64,000 nt of DNA from Rhizobacter sp. Lineage in GTDB: Bacteria; Pseudomonadota; Gammaproteobacteria; Burkholderiales; Burkholderiaceae_C. This document shows positions 1 to 9,704 of the stretch, in pieces. The translations under genes and the position numbers were made by a program. A model generated the notes under the pieces. That model searched no databases, was not told where the DNA came from, and worked only from the letters and a program-made list of their open reading frames with translations. The stretch lies in the NCBI GenBank assembly GCA_019635355.1, contig JAHBZQ010000001.1:2170001-2234000 (forward strand), in the 5' to 3' direction. Position 1 is the first letter of the stretch, and each line of letters opens with the position of its first letter.

Positions 1-1172
<1,172 letters not shown>

Positions 1173-1195
1173 GGTCTGCGGATTCTAGGAGGGGC

Positions 1196-2122
1196 TTACT
1201 TCAGACCCTTGGGCAACGGGAAGTGCACGGTCTCTTCCACCCCGTCCATCTTGCGCACCGACACCGCGCCCAGGGCCTTCAACCGGGTGATCACCTGTGT
1301 CACCAGGATCTCGGGTGCCGACGCGCCCGCGGTGAGGCCGACACGACGTTTGCCGTCGAGCCACTCGGGCCTCAGGTCGTCCGGCTGGTCGACCATGTAG
1401 GCGCTGGCTCCCAGGCGTTCACCGAGTTCGCGCAGGCGGTTGCTGTTGCTGCTGGTCGGGCTGCCCACGACGATGAGCACGTCGACCTGCGGGGCGAGCA
1501 CCTTCACCGCGTCTTGCCGGTTCTGCGTGGCGTAGCAGATGTCCTGCTGCTTGGGCTCACGCACGCTCGGGAAGCGCCGCTTCACCGCCGCCAGGATGTC
1601 GGCCGCATCGTCGACCGAGAGCGTGGTCTGCGTGACCACCGCGAGCTTGTCGGTCTGCGCCGGTTGCACCCGCTCGACGTCGGCCACGTCTTCCACGAGG
1701 TGGATGCCTTCGCTGAGCTGCCCCATCGTGCCTTCGACCTCGGGGTGCCCCTTGTGGCCGATCATGATGAAGTCGTAGCCCTCCTTGTGGAGCTTGGCCA
1801 CTTCCACATGCACCTTGGTGACGAGCGGGCAGGTGGCGTCGAAGATCGAGAAGCCGCGCTCCTGCGCTTCCTTGCGCACCGCCTGCGACACGCCATGCGC
1901 GCTGAAGACGAGCGTGGCACCCGCCGGCACCTCGGCCAGGTCTTCAATGAAGATCGCACCCTTGGCCTTCAGGTCATTGACGACGTAGGTGTTGTGCACG
2001 ATCTCGTGGCGCACGTAGATCGGCGCACCGAACTTCGCGATCGCGCGCTCGACGATCTCGATGGCGCGGTCCACGCCTGCACAGAAGCCGCGCGGCTCGG
2101 CCAGCAGCACTTCGTCAAGCAT
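1196..2122 (-). CDS. ispH: 4-hydroxy-3-methylbut-2-enyl diphosphate reductase
   Basis: Last enzyme of the MEP isoprenoid pathway; it reduces HMBPP to isopentenyl and dimethylallyl diphosphate using a [4Fe-4S] cluster. The three cluster cysteines are visible: Cys14 (RGFCAGVDRA), Cys98 (DATCPLV) and Cys196 (DICYATQNRQ). Length is 308 residues, typical of the family. The ATG at 2122-2120 was chosen over an in-frame GTG one codon upstream; it overlaps the fkpB TGA by one base. Pairing of fkpB and ispH is common in proteobacteria. Confidence 0.97.
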   Translation of the reverse strand: MLDEVLLAEPRGFCAGVDRAIEIVERAIAKFGAPIYVRHEIVHNTYVVNDLKAKGAIFIEDLAEVPAGATLVFSAHGVSQAVRKEAQERGFSIFDATCPLVTKVHVEVAKLHKEGYDFIMIGHKGHPEVEGTMGQLSEGIHLVEDVADVERVQPAQTDKLAVVTQTTLSVDDAADILAAVKRRFPSVREPKQQDICYATQNRQDAVKVLAPQVDVLIVVGSPTSSNSNRLRELGERLGASAYMVDQPDDLRPEWLDGKRRVGLTAGASAPEILVTQVITRLKALGAVSVRKMDGVEETVHFPLPKGLK

Positions 2123-2577
2123 CACAGCACTCCGATCAGGTGGACTTCAAACGTGACCGGCTGGCCGGCGAGCGGATGGTTGAAGTCGAAGAGCAGCCAA
2201 TCGGGCCCCACTTCACGCACCACGCCGGCATAGCTGCCCTGGCCATCGGGCGTGGGGAACTGCACCACGTCACCCACGCTGTAGCGCTCGTCGGGGTCGC
2301 CCAGCTCGTGCATCAGCGAGAGCTTCACCCGCTGCAGCATGTCGGGGTTGCGCTCGCCGAAGGCCTCGCCTGGCGCCAGCTGGAACGAGGTGCGGGTGCC
2401 TTCGGCCAAGCCCAGCAGCTTCGCTTCCATCGCCGGGGCCAGCTGGCCCGAGCCGAGCGAGAGCGTGGCCGGCTTGTCGTTGAAGGTGTTGATGACGTCG
2501 GCGCCATCGGGGCCGCACAGGCGGTAGTGCAGGGTCAGGAAGGAGCCCGGCTGAACAGTTTGGATGGCGTGGTTCAA
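2122..2577 (-). CDS. fkpB: FKBP-type peptidyl-prolyl isomerase (SlpA/FkpB family)
   Basis: Small cytoplasmic FKBP with an inserted-in-flap region; the SlpA/FkpB family acts as proline isomerase and chaperone. Visible landmarks are a first strand with GSFLTLHYRL, LSLGSGQLAPAMEAKLLGLAEG, the GEAFGERNPD stretch and the C-terminal DFNHPLAGQPVTFEV signature of the family. The start is uncertain. I place it at TTG 2577 (151 residues), where homology begins and a G-rich stretch lies upstream. An in-frame GTG at 2658 would add 27 non-conserved residues and abut the radC ATG. It is translationally coupled to ispH by a one-base overlap. Confidence 0.9.
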   Translation of the reverse strand: MNHAIQTVQPGSFLTLHYRLCGPDGADVINTFNDKPATLSLGSGQLAPAMEAKLLGLAEGTRTSFQLAPGEAFGERNPDMLQRVKLSLMHELGDPDERYSVGDVVQFPTPDGQGSYAGVVREVGPDWLLFDFNHPLAGQPVTFEVHLIGVL

Positions 2578-2658
2578 GGTGACGGCCCCCCCGGAAAGGC
2601 GAGGGAATGCGTTGGGGAGTACGAATAGACTGCCGCGAATTTTAGTTGGCACCCCCAC

Positions 2659-3333
2659 ATGGTTCTGAAAGACCTTCCGCCAGACGCACGGCCGCGTGAA
2701 AAGCTGCTGGCGCGCGGCCCCGATGCCCTGGCCGACGCCGAGCTGATCGCCCTCTTGCTGCGCACCGGCGTCAAGGGCCTCTCGGTGCTGCAGCTGGCGC
2801 AGCGGCTGCTCACCGACTTCGGCGGCCTCTCGGGCCTTTTGCAGGCCGAGCCCGACGACCTCAAGCGCATCAAGGGCCTGGGCCCGGCCAAGCGAGCCGA
2901 GATGAGCGCGGTGCTGGAGCTGGCGCGCCGCTCACTCTCGCAAGAGCTGATGCAGCGCCCCGTCTTCGACTCACCGGCCAAGGTGAAGGACTACCTGCGC
3001 CTGCAGATCGGCGGCAAACCGCACGAGGTGTTCGTGGTGCTGTTCCTCGACGCGCAGAACCGGCTGATCCGCGCCGAAGAGATGTTCCGCGGCACGCTGA
3101 CGCAGACGAGCGTCTACCCGCGCGAGGTGCTGAAACGCGCACTCGACCTCGGCGCTGCCGCCGTGCTGCTGGCCCACAACCACCCCTCTGGCGCGGCCGA
3201 GCCCTCGCGGGCCGATGAATTCCTCACGCAGACCCTCAACAAAGCCCTGGCGTTGATCGACGTGCGGGTGCTCGACCACCTGGTGGTGAGCCAGGCCGAG
3301 GTGGTGTCGTTCGCCGAGCGCGGGCTGCTGTAA
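2659..3333 (+). CDS. radC: RadC/YicR family JAMM-domain protein
   Basis: 224-residue member of the RadC family. It has an N-terminal helix-hairpin-helix region (about residues 50-90, DLKRIKGLGPAKRAEM) and a C-terminal JAB1/MPN (JAMM) metal site: EVFVVLFLD near 123, His173/His175 in AHNHPSG and Asp186. The name comes from a historical DNA-repair assignment that was later withdrawn in E. coli; the true role is unresolved. It is divergent from fkpB-ispH-serS, and this neighbourhood is conserved in betaproteobacteria. Confidence 0.95.
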   Translation: MVLKDLPPDARPREKLLARGPDALADAELIALLLRTGVKGLSVLQLAQRLLTDFGGLSGLLQAEPDDLKRIKGLGPAKRAEMSAVLELARRSLSQELMQRPVFDSPAKVKDYLRLQIGGKPHEVFVVLFLDAQNRLIRAEEMFRGTLTQTSVYPREVLKRALDLGAAAVLLAHNHPSGAAEPSRADEFLTQTLNKALALIDVRVLDHLVVSQAEVVSFAERGLL

Positions 3334-3465
3334 GGCTGCCCCGGCGATGTCCCCTGTTCGAGGGACGAGGCGCAGCCATCGCCTGTAACCGTGACTTGCG
3401 TCCTTTCCGCGGGCTAACGCCACTCCTACAGTGACGGCATGCTGTTCATTCAAAGGAGTGTGGAA

Positions 3466-3879
3466 ATGAACACCAATGCCATTCTCTGGGCCGCCGGTGC
3501 GGTGCTGATGCTGGTCACCCTCGGCCAATGGATCGTGCTGCGCTCGCGCTACCTCGACGGCCTCAACAAACAACGCACGCGCCACGCCCTGCAGTTGCAG
3601 ACGGCCGGCCAGCACATCGAGCAGGCCAAGCGCCAGATCGCCCAACTGCAACTCGACCTCGGCGGCGCCCGCTCACAACTGGCTCGCATCGCTGCACGCC
3701 AGCACCAGCAGGCCGCCATCCCGGTGCGCGCCGCTGCCGCCGACGCCCAGGCCGCCCGCCGCGAGGCGGGCGTCACCGCCAAACGCGGCGAGCCCTTCGA
3801 CGGCTTCGCCGACACCTTGCCCGCGCTGCAGTACCCGCACGACCCCGGCGTGCTGGCCACCTACCCCCGCTCGCACTGA
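3466..3879 (+). CDS. Hypothetical protein with N-terminal membrane anchor and coiled coil
   Basis: 137 residues starting at ATG 3466, preceded by AAGGAG at 3452-3457. An upstream in-frame ATG at 3439 lacks such a site. Residues 1-20 form a hydrophobic helix (NAILWAAGAVLMLVTLGQW), followed by a basic, Gln-rich heptad-like region (about 25-75) and an Ala-rich low-complexity stretch. The tail is FADTLPALQYPHDPGVLATYP. This suggests a short bitopic membrane protein with a cytoplasmic coiled coil. I recognise no family. Confidence 0.7.
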   Translation: MNTNAILWAAGAVLMLVTLGQWIVLRSRYLDGLNKQRTRHALQLQTAGQHIEQAKRQIAQLQLDLGGARSQLARIAARQHQQAAIPVRAAAADAQAARREAGVTAKRGEPFDGFADTLPALQYPHDPGVLATYPRSH

Positions 3880-3919
3880 GCCCCACCGAGGGGTTTGGCG
3901 CGGGCGCTAAAGTGCCCGC

Positions 3920-4555
3920 ATGAGCTCCCGCGGCCTGCACACCCTGTCGGAACTGAAAGCCGCGCTCGACCGGGCACGGCGCGAAGCCGAGCGGCAGGAC
4001 GCCCTGCAACGCGAGATCGCCGCGCGCGAAAAGCGTGAGCGCGAACTCTTCGCGATCACCGTCGGCCCCGTGCAACCCGTGCGCCCCACCGGGCGGGCAC
4101 GACAGGCGCGGGCCCTGCCCACGCCCGAGCCGCGCCAGCGTCAGCGCGACGAGCGCGAGGCGCTGCGCGAATCGCTGTCCGACGAGTTCAACGTCGACAC
4201 CCTGCTCGAAACCGACGAGACGCTCTCCTTCCGCCGCCCCGAGATCGGCCTCGACGTGGTGCGCAAGCTGCGCCGCGGCGGCTGGGCCATCCAGGCGCAA
4301 CTCGACCTGCACGGCCTGCGCCGCGACCCGGCGCGGGTGAAGCTCAACGCCTTCATCCGCGACGCGGCCGAACAAGGCCTGCGCTGCGTGCGCGTGGTGC
4401 ACGGCAAGGGCCTGGGCTCACCCGGCCGCGAGCCGGTACTCAAAGCGCGCGTGCGCAGCTGGCTGGTACAGAAGAACGAGGTGCTGGCGTTCGTGCAGGC
4501 ACGGCCGGCCGAGGGGGGCAGCGGCGCGCTGGTGGTGTTGCTGAAGGCCTCTTAG
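3920..4555 (+). CDS. Smr-domain protein
   Basis: 211 residues. The N-terminal half is charged and low in complexity (coiled-coil-like, Arg/Glu-rich). The C-terminal Smr domain (about 120-205) shows both hallmarks, LDLHGLRRDPAR and the VVHGKGLGS loop. Smr domains from the MutS2 C-terminus and stand-alone forms (E. coli SmrA/SmrB) are nucleases; SmrB cleaves mRNA at collided ribosomes. Which substrate this one uses cannot be read from the sequence. Its TAG stop shares bases with the TAA stop of the convergent acyltransferase gene. Confidence 0.9.
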   Translation: MSSRGLHTLSELKAALDRARREAERQDALQREIAAREKRERELFAITVGPVQPVRPTGRARQARALPTPEPRQRQRDEREALRESLSDEFNVDTLLETDETLSFRRPEIGLDVVRKLRRGGWAIQAQLDLHGLRRDPARVKLNAFIRDAAEQGLRCVRVVHGKGLGSPGREPVLKARVRSWLVQKNEVLAFVQARPAEGGSGALVVLLKAS

Positions 4556-6549
4556 CGCGCGGGTTCACTCGCGAGCTGGCCGACCAAAGCCGGCGCGCTC
4601 ATCTGGGCTGCCAAAGCCTCCGCCCAACGGGCACTGCCCGAGCGAGCCAGGTGCCCGTTGTCGTAGTAGACCGGCTGGCCCTCGACCATCGAGGCGCAGG
4701 TGCCGCTCTGGCACAGCACCTGCGACGGTGAGAACGATCCGGCAATGAAGGGTCGATTGCGCTCCTTGGCCTGGAAGAAGAACGCCGTCTGTTCGCGGTA
4801 TTCGGCCGCGCTGTAGTCGAGCTTCGAGGTCGTGCCGCGCAAGAGCGCGAGCGCCGCGGCCCGAGGCACGTGCTCGCGCGAGCCGGGCACAGGCTCCCAC
4901 AGGTAGACGGCCTTGCCGCTCGCGTGAAGTGCGCGCACCGTGGCATCGAACTGCTGCTGGAACAAGGCCACGGAGCCCGCCTCACCCAGGTTCCGATCGG
5001 GCGACGTGCTGAGACGGCCTTCGATGGCCTGGCGCCACGACGACACCAGGAACACGCTCTTGATCTGCGGGTCCGCGAGCGCCGTGGCGATCATGGTTTC
5101 GTTCAGCGAATGGCAGGTCGTGCCGCCCCGCTGGACGTGCACCCCGCGCAGCGGAGGGCAGGAGTTCATGAACGCGAAGCGCGCAGCCTGGCCTGTCTTC
5201 TTGAGCCAGAGGTCGATGGCATCCTGCGCAGCCCAGGCATGCGAGTCGCCCCAGATCGCCCACGTGGGCGCCTGACCCGGTGTGCCCAACGAACACAGGG
5301 CCGGGGCCGTTCCGGTGGTGGAAGCCCTGAACTCGGCGCAGGCGTCGCCGGGGCGATCGGTGGCGAAAGAGGCGACCCGTGCCACTTCGGCGGGCAGGCG
5401 CTGCGGCAGGCCGTGGGTGGCGATCACCGTGGCGCACAGCACGACGCTCAAGGCCAGCCCGGCACCATACCCGCCGACGAAGCCTCGGCGGCCCGGCAGC
5501 ACGCGCCCGGTGCGAAACGGCGTCTCGACCCAGCGGTACAGCAGGGTCGACAGCACGAAGCACACCGCCACCATCGTCAGCCGCCAGCCGAGCGTGTAGC
5601 CCTCGCCCAGCTCATTGGACGCAAACACGTTGATCGGCCAGTGCACCAGGTACAAGGAATACGAGATGCGGCCGATGGCCACCATCGGTTTCGTCGACAA
5701 GACCTGCGTCGACCAGGCTCCGGGCGCACCGCCCGCGACCAGCAGGCACGCGGCCCCGAGCGTCGGCAACAAGGCAAAGGCGCCGGGGAAACGGGTGTCG
5801 GGTGTGTAGCCCGCAATTGCTGCGGCGATGAGCACTGCCCCCACCGCACCCAGCACATGCGCCAGGCCCACGTGCCGCAGACGCGGCGCCCAGGTCAACA
5901 GGGCGCCGATCAGCAGCTCCCAGGCCCGGGTGGGCATCAGGTAGAAGGTCGCTTCAGGTTTGGAGCCCACGAACTTCACGTTCAAGGCGAACGACAGCAG
6001 CGCCACCCCGAGCACGACCCACGGCGCGAGCGATCGCCCGCGCTTGAGCAGGAACACCAGCAGCAGCGGGTACAGGATGTAGAACTGCTCCTCGACCGAG
6101 AGCGACCAGGTATGAAGCAGGTAGATGTTGCCCGCCTGCAGCCCGAAGTAGTTGACGTTGCGCCAGAAGTAGATGTTGGCGACGTAGAACTGCGTCGCCG
6201 CCGCTTCTTCGGCGAGCTGCTGGAAGTCCGCCTGCAGCAGCCGCAGTGCGCCATAAACGAGCACCAACGCCAGCACGACGAAAAGCGCGGGCGCCAGCCG
6301 ACGCAAGCGCCTGACCCAGAAGTCGATCAACGAGAACCGCTGCGCCTCGACCTGCTGCCGCACGATGGCCGTGATCAGGAAGCCCGAGATCACGAAGAAC
6401 ACGTCGACGCCGATGAAGCCGCTCTTGCCGGCCGAAAACAGATGGAAGTGAAAAACGACAACGAGCAGGACGGCGACTGCCCTCAGCCCGTCGATGTCCG
6501 GCCGGTAAGCGATGGCGCTTCCGTGCGCTTGTTCCGAATTGCTCGGCAT
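4552..6549 (-). CDS. Acyltransferase-3 family protein with C-terminal SGNH domain (OafA/YrhL type)
   Basis: 665-residue inner-membrane O-acyltransferase that probably O-acetylates a cell-surface glycan such as LPS O-antigen. Residues 15-380 are the acyltransferase-3 domain: YRPDIDGLRAVAV, conserved His34 in VVFHFHLF, GFIGVDVFFVISGFLIT, SLSVEEQFY and about ten hydrophobic segments. From about 395 a periplasmic SGNH domain follows, with nucleophile block WGDSHAWA (GDSH at 434-437) and a late Asp-x-x-His pair in YYDNGHL. It stands alone, so the glycan substrate is unknown. It converges on the Smr gene with overlapping stop codons. Confidence 0.92.
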   Translation of the reverse strand: MPSNSEQAHGSAIAYRPDIDGLRAVAVLLVVVFHFHLFSAGKSGFIGVDVFFVISGFLITAIVRQQVEAQRFSLIDFWVRRLRRLAPALFVVLALVLVYGALRLLQADFQQLAEEAAATQFYVANIYFWRNVNYFGLQAGNIYLLHTWSLSVEEQFYILYPLLLVFLLKRGRSLAPWVVLGVALLSFALNVKFVGSKPEATFYLMPTRAWELLIGALLTWAPRLRHVGLAHVLGAVGAVLIAAAIAGYTPDTRFPGAFALLPTLGAACLLVAGGAPGAWSTQVLSTKPMVAIGRISYSLYLVHWPINVFASNELGEGYTLGWRLTMVAVCFVLSTLLYRWVETPFRTGRVLPGRRGFVGGYGAGLALSVVLCATVIATHGLPQRLPAEVARVASFATDRPGDACAEFRASTTGTAPALCSLGTPGQAPTWAIWGDSHAWAAQDAIDLWLKKTGQAARFAFMNSCPPLRGVHVQRGGTTCHSLNETMIATALADPQIKSVFLVSSWRQAIEGRLSTSPDRNLGEAGSVALFQQQFDATVRALHASGKAVYLWEPVPGSREHVPRAAALALLRGTTSKLDYSAAEYREQTAFFFQAKERNRPFIAGSFSPSQVLCQSGTCASMVEGQPVYYDNGHLARSGSARWAEALAAQMSAPALVGQLASEPAR

Positions 6550-6634
6550 GCGTTGCCCTCCTCATGTTGTGTGTGGAATCCCTCAAGGGGGGATTCTCAC
6601 AAATCGGGCTCTGCAGGCCGGCCGCTGCCGGCGC

Positions 6635-7030
6635 TCAGGCGCCGTGCTGGTTCCGCATCCAGTCGGCGGTCTTGAAGAAGGCTTCCTTCAGGCGCGCGAT
6701 CAGCGATTCGTCGAACCCTTCCTCCTGCATCGCCTGCACCATGCACGCCATCCACTGGTCGCGGCCCTTGATGCCGATGGCAAACGGCAGGTGCCGCGCC
6801 CGCAGCATCGGGTGGCCGAAGCGGTCGGTGTAGTGAGACGGGCCGCCCAGCCAGCCGCAGAGGAACCAGAAGAGCTTGTCACGCGAGCCTTCGGTGGTGG
6901 TGGGGTGCAGGGCGCGCAGCTCGGCGTAGGCCGGCTCCAGGTCCATCAGGTCGTAGAAGCGGTCGACGAGAGATCGCACGGCAGCTTCGCCGCCGACACG
7001 CTCGAAAGCGGTCTGGGTGTGTTCGGTCAC
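6635..7030 (-). CDS. Group II truncated haemoglobin
   Basis: 131-residue 2-on-2 globin. With the GTG start at 7030, Tyr26 is the B10 position (DRFYDLM), His80 the proximal haem ligand (LRARHLPFAIG) and Trp93 the G8 tryptophan of group II (RDQWMACM). Such proteins bind O2 or NO and are often linked to NO detoxification or O2 delivery. An upstream in-frame TTG at 7084 would overlap the MinD-like gene by 35 bases, so GTG is preferred. Distance to the upstream stop is about 20 bp, suggesting co-transcription with it. Confidence 0.9.
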   Translation of the reverse strand: MTEHTQTAFERVGGEAAVRSLVDRFYDLMDLEPAYAELRALHPTTTEGSRDKLFWFLCGWLGGPSHYTDRFGHPMLRARHLPFAIGIKGRDQWMACMVQAMQEEGFDESLIARLKEAFFKTADWMRNQHGA

Positions 7031-7049
7031 GGGAATCGCGAGGGAAGAA

Positions 7050-7862
7050 TCAGGATTCGCAGAGTTTGCCTGCGATGGCCGCAATGCCCTTGGCGGCGTC
7101 GCACCCTGGCAGCATCTCGAGCAGCAGCTGGCGCTTCTGCACCGCTTCGCGCACCGATTTGTCGGTGGGAATCTCCCCCAGCAGCTCGAGCTTCACCGGC
7201 CCCTTGCCCTCGGGCAGGCTCGGCGACACGAATCGGTCGACCACCTGCTGCAGCTGGCCGCGGATCACCCGGCCTTCGCCGGCCTTGCCCACCTGGTTGA
7301 CGATGAGCGAGATGCGCTCGCGCTGCTGCTGCGTGGCGAGCACCTTCACCGTGGCGTAGGCGTCGGTGAGCGAGGTGGGCTCCGGGGTGGCGACCACGAG
7401 CACATCGGTCGCGAGCGAGACGGCGAACAGCACCACGTCGGAGATGCCGGCGCCGGTGTCGAGCAGCACCCGGTCGTAGCGCGGCGTGACGGTCTCGATG
7501 ATGCGCAGCAGCTGGTCGCGCACCTCGGATGTCAGACGTGAATACTCGACCAGGCCCGAGCCCGCCAGCAGCACCGAGAAGCCGCCCGGTGCCGGCAGGA
7601 TCGCGTCTTCGAGCTTGGCCTTGCCGGTGAAGACGTCGTGCAGCGTGATCTTCGGGAAGAGGTTGAGCACCACGTCGAGGTTGGCCAAGCCAAGGTCGGC
7701 ATCGAGCACCAGCACCTTCTCGCCGCGCCGCGCCAGCGCCGCGGCCAGGTTCGCCGACACGAAGGTCTTGCCCACGCCGCCCTTGCCGCTCGTCACGGCC
7801 AAGATGCGGGCGGCACGGCCTGAAGCCGGTGCAGCGTTAGGGGGCGATGCAGGGGTGGTCAT
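7050..7862 (-). CDS. MinD/ParA-family ATPase (FlhG/YlxH-like)
   Basis: 270-residue deviant-Walker P-loop ATPase: KGGVGKT at residues 27-33 with the signature lysine, DADLGLANLDVVLNL (switch I/Walker A') and LLDTGAGISDVVLFAV (Walker B region). The closest description is FlhG/YlxH, the MinD-like proteins that set flagellar number; a MinD-like positioning protein for other cargo is the alternative. It lacks an obvious C-terminal amphipathic membrane-targeting helix. ATG at 7862 gives the N-terminus MTTPASPPNAAP. The neighbouring GGDEF gene and cheRDB operon support a motility role, but this is inference. Confidence 0.85.
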   Translation of the reverse strand: MTTPASPPNAAPASGRAARILAVTSGKGGVGKTFVSANLAAALARRGEKVLVLDADLGLANLDVVLNLFPKITLHDVFTGKAKLEDAILPAPGGFSVLLAGSGLVEYSRLTSEVRDQLLRIIETVTPRYDRVLLDTGAGISDVVLFAVSLATDVLVVATPEPTSLTDAYATVKVLATQQQRERISLIVNQVGKAGEGRVIRGQLQQVVDRFVSPSLPEGKGPVKLELLGEIPTDKSVREAVQKRQLLLEMLPGCDAAKGIAAIAGKLCES

Positions 7863-7873
7863 GACGTGTGTTG

Positions 7874-8596
7874 CTATTCGATGCCCTGGAACTGCGACAC
7901 ACCGAAGAGCAGCCCCTTCTCTTCGGCGCTCACGAGCGAGACTGGAGGCATTTCGAGGCAGGCCCGGTTCCGGCCCTCGGTCTTGGCGCGGTAGAGCTGC
8001 TGGTCGGCGCGCTCGATCCACAGCGGCGCCGAAGAGCGCACCCACTGCGGCGCAAAGGCCCCGCCCAGGCTGATGGTGATGTTGATCGACTCGGTGAGGC
8101 CGATGGCCACCGGCCGGTGCTCCACCTTGCGGCGAATGCGCTCGGCCACCGTCTGCCCGAAAGCGGGCGGGCAGTTGGGCAGGATGATCGCGAACTCTTC
8201 GCCGCCCAGGCGCGCCACCGTGTCCATCGGGCGCACGCATTCGTTGAGCGACTGGGCCACCGACTGGATCACCAGGTCGCCCGCCGCATGGCCGTGGGTG
8301 TCGTTCACCGCCTTGAAGCGGTCGATGTCGGCGATGAGCACCAACGCCGGCTCGCCGGCACGGGCCACGCGGTCGATCTCGCGGGCCAGCGCCAGCTCGA
8401 ACTGGCGGCGGTTGGCCAGGCCCGTGAGCGGGTCGCGGCTGGAGAGGTTGCACAGCGCATCGATCACCGCCTGCAGCCAGGCGGCCTGGCCCACCTCGTC
8501 GCGGTCGGGCAGCGTGTGCCCCGATTGCGACAGCAACTGCAGCGCCGCTCCCAGCTTCAGCTGTGAGGGTTCGGGGTTTGCGGGGGTGTTAGCCAC
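7874..8596 (-). CDS. Diguanylate cyclase (GGDEF domain)
   Basis: Synthesises cyclic di-GMP from two GTP. From GTG 8596 (240 residues) the N-terminal 45 residues are unassigned, with no membrane span. The GGDEF domain runs from about 50 to 215: DPLTGLANRR, ADIDRFKAVNDTHGHAAGD, RLGGEEFAI with GGEEF at 131-135, and ISLGGA. An RxxD inhibitory site (R122-P-M-D125) lies exactly five residues before GGEEF, so product feedback inhibition is expected. A longer reading from TTG 8698 would run over the sigma-28 promoter of cheR and is less likely. It precedes the MinD-like gene by 11 bp. Confidence 0.92.
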   Translation of the reverse strand: MANTPANPEPSQLKLGAALQLLSQSGHTLPDRDEVGQAAWLQAVIDALCNLSSRDPLTGLANRRQFELALAREIDRVARAGEPALVLIADIDRFKAVNDTHGHAAGDLVIQSVAQSLNECVRPMDTVARLGGEEFAIILPNCPPAFGQTVAERIRRKVEHRPVAIGLTESINITISLGGAFAPQWVRSSAPLWIERADQQLYRAKTEGRNRACLEMPPVSLVSAEEKGLLFGVSQFQGIE

Positions 8597-8694
8597 GTCG
8601 GTCGAAGGGTTGTCGGGCAGTCTACAGCGACCCCCTTGGTGAGCCAGCGCGAGATAGGGGGTGAAGGCCTGCCAACTTGGCCCTTTCGGCGCGC

Positions 8695-8722
8695 TCAAGC
8701 CGCCCAGACTTCAGGCCGATAA
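8695..8722 (+). promoter_or_regulatory. Sigma-28 (FliA) promoter for cheR-cheD-cheB
   Basis: GCCGATAA at 8715-8722 is identical to the E. coli FliA -10 consensus. TCAA at 8695-8698 (consensus TAAA) lies 16 bases upstream, one more than usual. It sits 63 bp before the cheR start in the divergent gap. This fits class III flagellar/chemotaxis control. Confidence 0.65.
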
Positions 8723-8785
8723 GACCCGCAGAACCGGGCTCGCCGACCTTCCGGCGCACGCATACGACCAGGACAAGCTTCACCC

Positions 8786-9658
8786 ATGAGCGCCGCATCC
8801 CCTGCCGAACTCGCCGCCTTGCGCAACGCCGCCACCGCTGTGGCCGACCGTGCCGACCAGGAGTTCACATTCAGCAGCGCCGACTTCGACCGCGTGCGCC
8901 AGCTGATCTACCAGCACGCCGGCATCAGCCTGCACGCCGGCAAGCAGGCCATGGTCTACAGCCGCCTGTCGCGCCGCCTGCGCGAGACGAGCCAGCGCTC
9001 GTTCAGCCAGTACCTGCAGTCGCTCGAGAGCCTGCAGCCGTCGCACCCCGAGTGGCAGGAGTTCGTGAACTGCCTCACGACCAACCTGACCTCGTTCTTC
9101 CGCGAAGAGCATCACTTCCAGATGCTCGCCACCGAACTCAAGGCCCGCGCCGGCCAGAGCGTGCGCATCTGGTGCAACGCCGCGTCGACCGGCGAGGAAC
9201 CCTACTCGCTCGCCATGACCTGCGCCGAGAACATGCCCTCGGGCTCGGTGAAGATCATGGCCAGCGACATCGACACCAAGGTGCTCGCCACCGCCGGCCG
9301 CGGCGTCTACAGCGCCGATGCACGCGGCCTCTCGCCCGAGCGGCTGCGTGCCCACTTCCTGCGTGGCAAGGGCGCCAACAGCGGCTCCATCCGCGTGAAG
9401 CCCGAGCTGGCCCGCATGATCGAATTCCGCACGCACAACCTGATGGAAGCGCGCTGGCAGCTCGGCGAGCCCTTCGACATCGTGTTCTGCCGCAACGTGA
9501 TGATCTATTTCGATGCGCCCACGCAGCGCCGCGTGCTCGAGCGCATCCACGGCGTGATGAAACCCAAGAGCCTGCTGTTCGTGGGCCATTCCGAGAACTT
9601 CACCGAATCGAAAGACCTCTTCCGCCTGCGCGGCAAGACGGTCTACGAGCGCGTGTGA
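8786..9658 (+). CDS. cheR: Chemotaxis protein methyltransferase
   Basis: 290-residue SAM-dependent O-methyltransferase that methylates receptor glutamates in adaptation. It has an N-terminal helical CheR domain (FDRVRQLIYQHAGISL, SRLSRRLRE), the TNLTSFFRE motif, SAM site WCNAASTGEEPYSLAM, ASDIDTKVL and FCRNVMIYFD. It is first gene of cheR-cheD-cheB on the plus strand, downstream of a sigma-28 promoter. No CheA, CheW or receptor gene is in the window, so this is the distal part of a larger chemotaxis system or a separate adaptation module. Confidence 0.96.
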   Translation: MSAASPAELAALRNAATAVADRADQEFTFSSADFDRVRQLIYQHAGISLHAGKQAMVYSRLSRRLRETSQRSFSQYLQSLESLQPSHPEWQEFVNCLTTNLTSFFREEHHFQMLATELKARAGQSVRIWCNAASTGEEPYSLAMTCAENMPSGSVKIMASDIDTKVLATAGRGVYSADARGLSPERLRAHFLRGKGANSGSIRVKPELARMIEFRTHNLMEARWQLGEPFDIVFCRNVMIYFDAPTQRRVLERIHGVMKPKSLLFVGHSENFTESKDLFRLRGKTVYERV

Positions 9659-9704
9659 CGCCCTCGCTCAAGCCCACCCAGAAGCACACCGATATCGGGA
9701 CAAC

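Noticed and set aside
6576..6596. GAATCCC/GGGATTC hairpin between acyltransferase and globin genes
   Set aside because: Short stem with a seven-base loop and no T-run on either strand; too weak to call a terminator.
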